Shown here: positions 5,621 to 6,423 of the stretch, one piece after another
Layout of the letters: every line of letters starts with the position of its first letter
How positions within the stretch are numbered: the stretch's first letter is position 1
From: Synechococcales cyanobacterium 340R_concoct_173_sub
GTDB taxonomy: Bacteria > Cyanobacteriota > Cyanobacteriia > Leptolyngbyales > Leptolyngbyaceae
Direction: 5' to 3'
Assembly: GCA_025354065.1 (NCBI GenBank)
Contig: JANXNM010000322.1
Location: 1-6,423 of the forward strand
DNA length: 6,423 bases
Notes under the pieces: model-generated
Told to the model about the DNA's origin: nothing
What the model saw: only the letters and a program-made list of their open reading frames with translations
Databases searched by the model: none
Position numbers and translations under genes: made by a program

Positions 5621-6423
5621 ATGAGTATCACTTGGTTTGAAAGCTTAACCGGATTCCGAGAAATCTCGTCACATCAGGTTCGCGAGAATTTTTTGTTGGA
5701 AGGCGATCGTTTAATATCTCGCATCAATGGCAGAAGTTTTGCCTGTGGAAAATTAGAAACACCGTCATTAGGAGAGTTACGAGATTGGGTTGAGGCTGGT
5801 GAATTCAAAAAAGGGAAACTGACAGTTCGTGAAGTTGTGGGCGATGTCCAAGGCCTTCATACTGAATTGTCTAACGCTGGGGCATTATTTCAGGTTGCGT
5901 CGCAGTTTAATTTATTGGAAATGGTTTCCCCGACTATTACGCCAGAAGCAGGAGTTGGGATTTACGAAAACGATCGAACCCAAGGTCCAGCTTGCGCGAT
6001 TGCAGCGGGTGCCGGAACCATTTATCGAAACTATTTTGCGCTGTGTAATGGACAGGTTGGACAATCTGAAGATAACCAAATTGATTGCTTGGCAGATGTT
6101 GGAAAACGTTTAGACAATGTTCAAAATGGACTCTGGAAAATGCAGAATGGTTATGCATTAGCAACAAAGGCTGGATTACTCGAAATTCAAAGTCGGTTGC
6201 GATCGATGAATGAATCCGATCGCAATCATCTGCGCCAATTGTTACGCATTGGAGTGCAATGGAATACTCAAATTACGATCGCCCGGAGTGCCCACCTTGT
6301 GACTCAAACCTATTGTTCTGCCTTGCCTGTAGGGTATTCTTCCCATGATTTAAATATTTGGGAACCGTTTGCGCGTTTGATTTTAGAGGCATCCTACGAG
6401 GCGACGATTTGTAGTGCGATCGT
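5621..6423 (+). CDS. Conserved-looking protein of unknown function (5' part, cut by window edge)
   Basis: An uninterrupted frame of 267 complete codons runs from ATG 5621 past the right edge. Codon use resembles the neighbours (many GATCG cores in frame). I cannot name the family with certainty. The protein looks soluble: no signal peptide, no membrane segment. Notable stretches are MSITWFESLTGFRE (1-14), GKLTVREVVGDVQGLH (65-80), LFQVASQFNLLEMVSP (89-104), GVGIYENDRTQGPACAIAA (111-129), GTIYRNYF (132-139), DNQIDCLADVG (151-161) and WEPFARLILEASYEATICSA (247-266). Their density of Gly, Asn, Cys and aromatic residues suggests a conserved enzyme core. The LFQVASQFN/GPACAIAAGAGT arrangement faintly recalls macrodomain or ADP-ribose-handling folds, but this is a guess. 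AGGAG at 5599-5603 is 17 bases away, long for a Shine-Dalgarno site; AGG at 5614-5616 is closer. It starts 79 bases after the glycosyltransferase stop, on the same strand. Confidence 0.88.
   Translation, partial: MSITWFESLTGFREISSHQVRENFLLEGDRLISRINGRSFACGKLETPSLGELRDWVEAGEFKKGKLTVREVVGDVQGLHTELSNAGALFQVASQFNLLEMVSPTITPEAGVGIYENDRTQGPACAIAAGAGTIYRNYFALCNGQVGQSEDNQIDCLADVGKRLDNVQNGLWKMQNGYALATKAGLLEIQSRLRSMNESDRNHLRQLLRIGVQWNTQITIARSAHLVTQTYCSALPVGYSSHDLNIWEPFARLILEASYEATICSAI

Noticed and set aside
5829..6113. Plus-strand 94-aa frame inside the right-edge gene
   Set aside because: It is another frame of the long open gene from 5621, which has the coherent coding signal.

Overview
The window looks like chromosomal DNA from a filamentous or related cyanobacterium. 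It holds three full HIP1 octamers (GCGATCGC at 1484-1491, 3577-3584 and 5467-5474) and many more CGATCG cores. It also encodes an SbtA-family bicarbonate permease, a small soluble rubredoxin and a tRNA without an encoded CCA end. The genus cannot be fixed from the sequence alone.

Layout, left to right. Positions 1-420 (minus strand) are the N-terminal half of a YafJ-type class II glutamine amidotransferase that runs off the left edge. Positions 421-771 are an AT-rich gap between divergent genes. Positions 772-1501 are a decayed gene for an exported two-domain rhodanese: a ribosome binding site and signal peptide are intact, but the frame carries two stop codons and a frameshift, and the catalytic half is missing. 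Positions 1502-1961 contain no intact gene, only an unidentified coding-like scrap and a 139-bp segment bounded by 11-bp inverted repeats. Positions 1962-2318 encode a small protein of unknown function, and 2485-2682 a 65-residue rubredoxin. Between the rubredoxin and a minus-strand tRNA-Arg(CCU) at 3076-3148 lie two elements that look like miniature transposons: 162 bp (2719-2880) with 12-bp inverted repeats and TAA at both edges, and 71 bp (2988-3058) with perfect 15-bp inverted repeats and GAACG at both edges.

The right half is a plus-strand run of three genes: an SbtA-like permease (3283-4257, start moved inward from the longest open frame), a polyprenyl-phosphate glycosyltransferase fused to a GtrA membrane domain (4333-5541), and a long frame that runs off the right edge (5621-6423+) and encodes a protein I do not recognise. 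Gaps of 75 and 79 bases with no convincing terminator are compatible with co-transcription, but the three products do not form an obvious pathway.

No defence system, CRISPR array, prophage or biosynthetic cluster is visible. The observations most worth following are the unidentified right-edge gene, the two miniature-transposon candidates, and the graded decay of the rhodanese gene.
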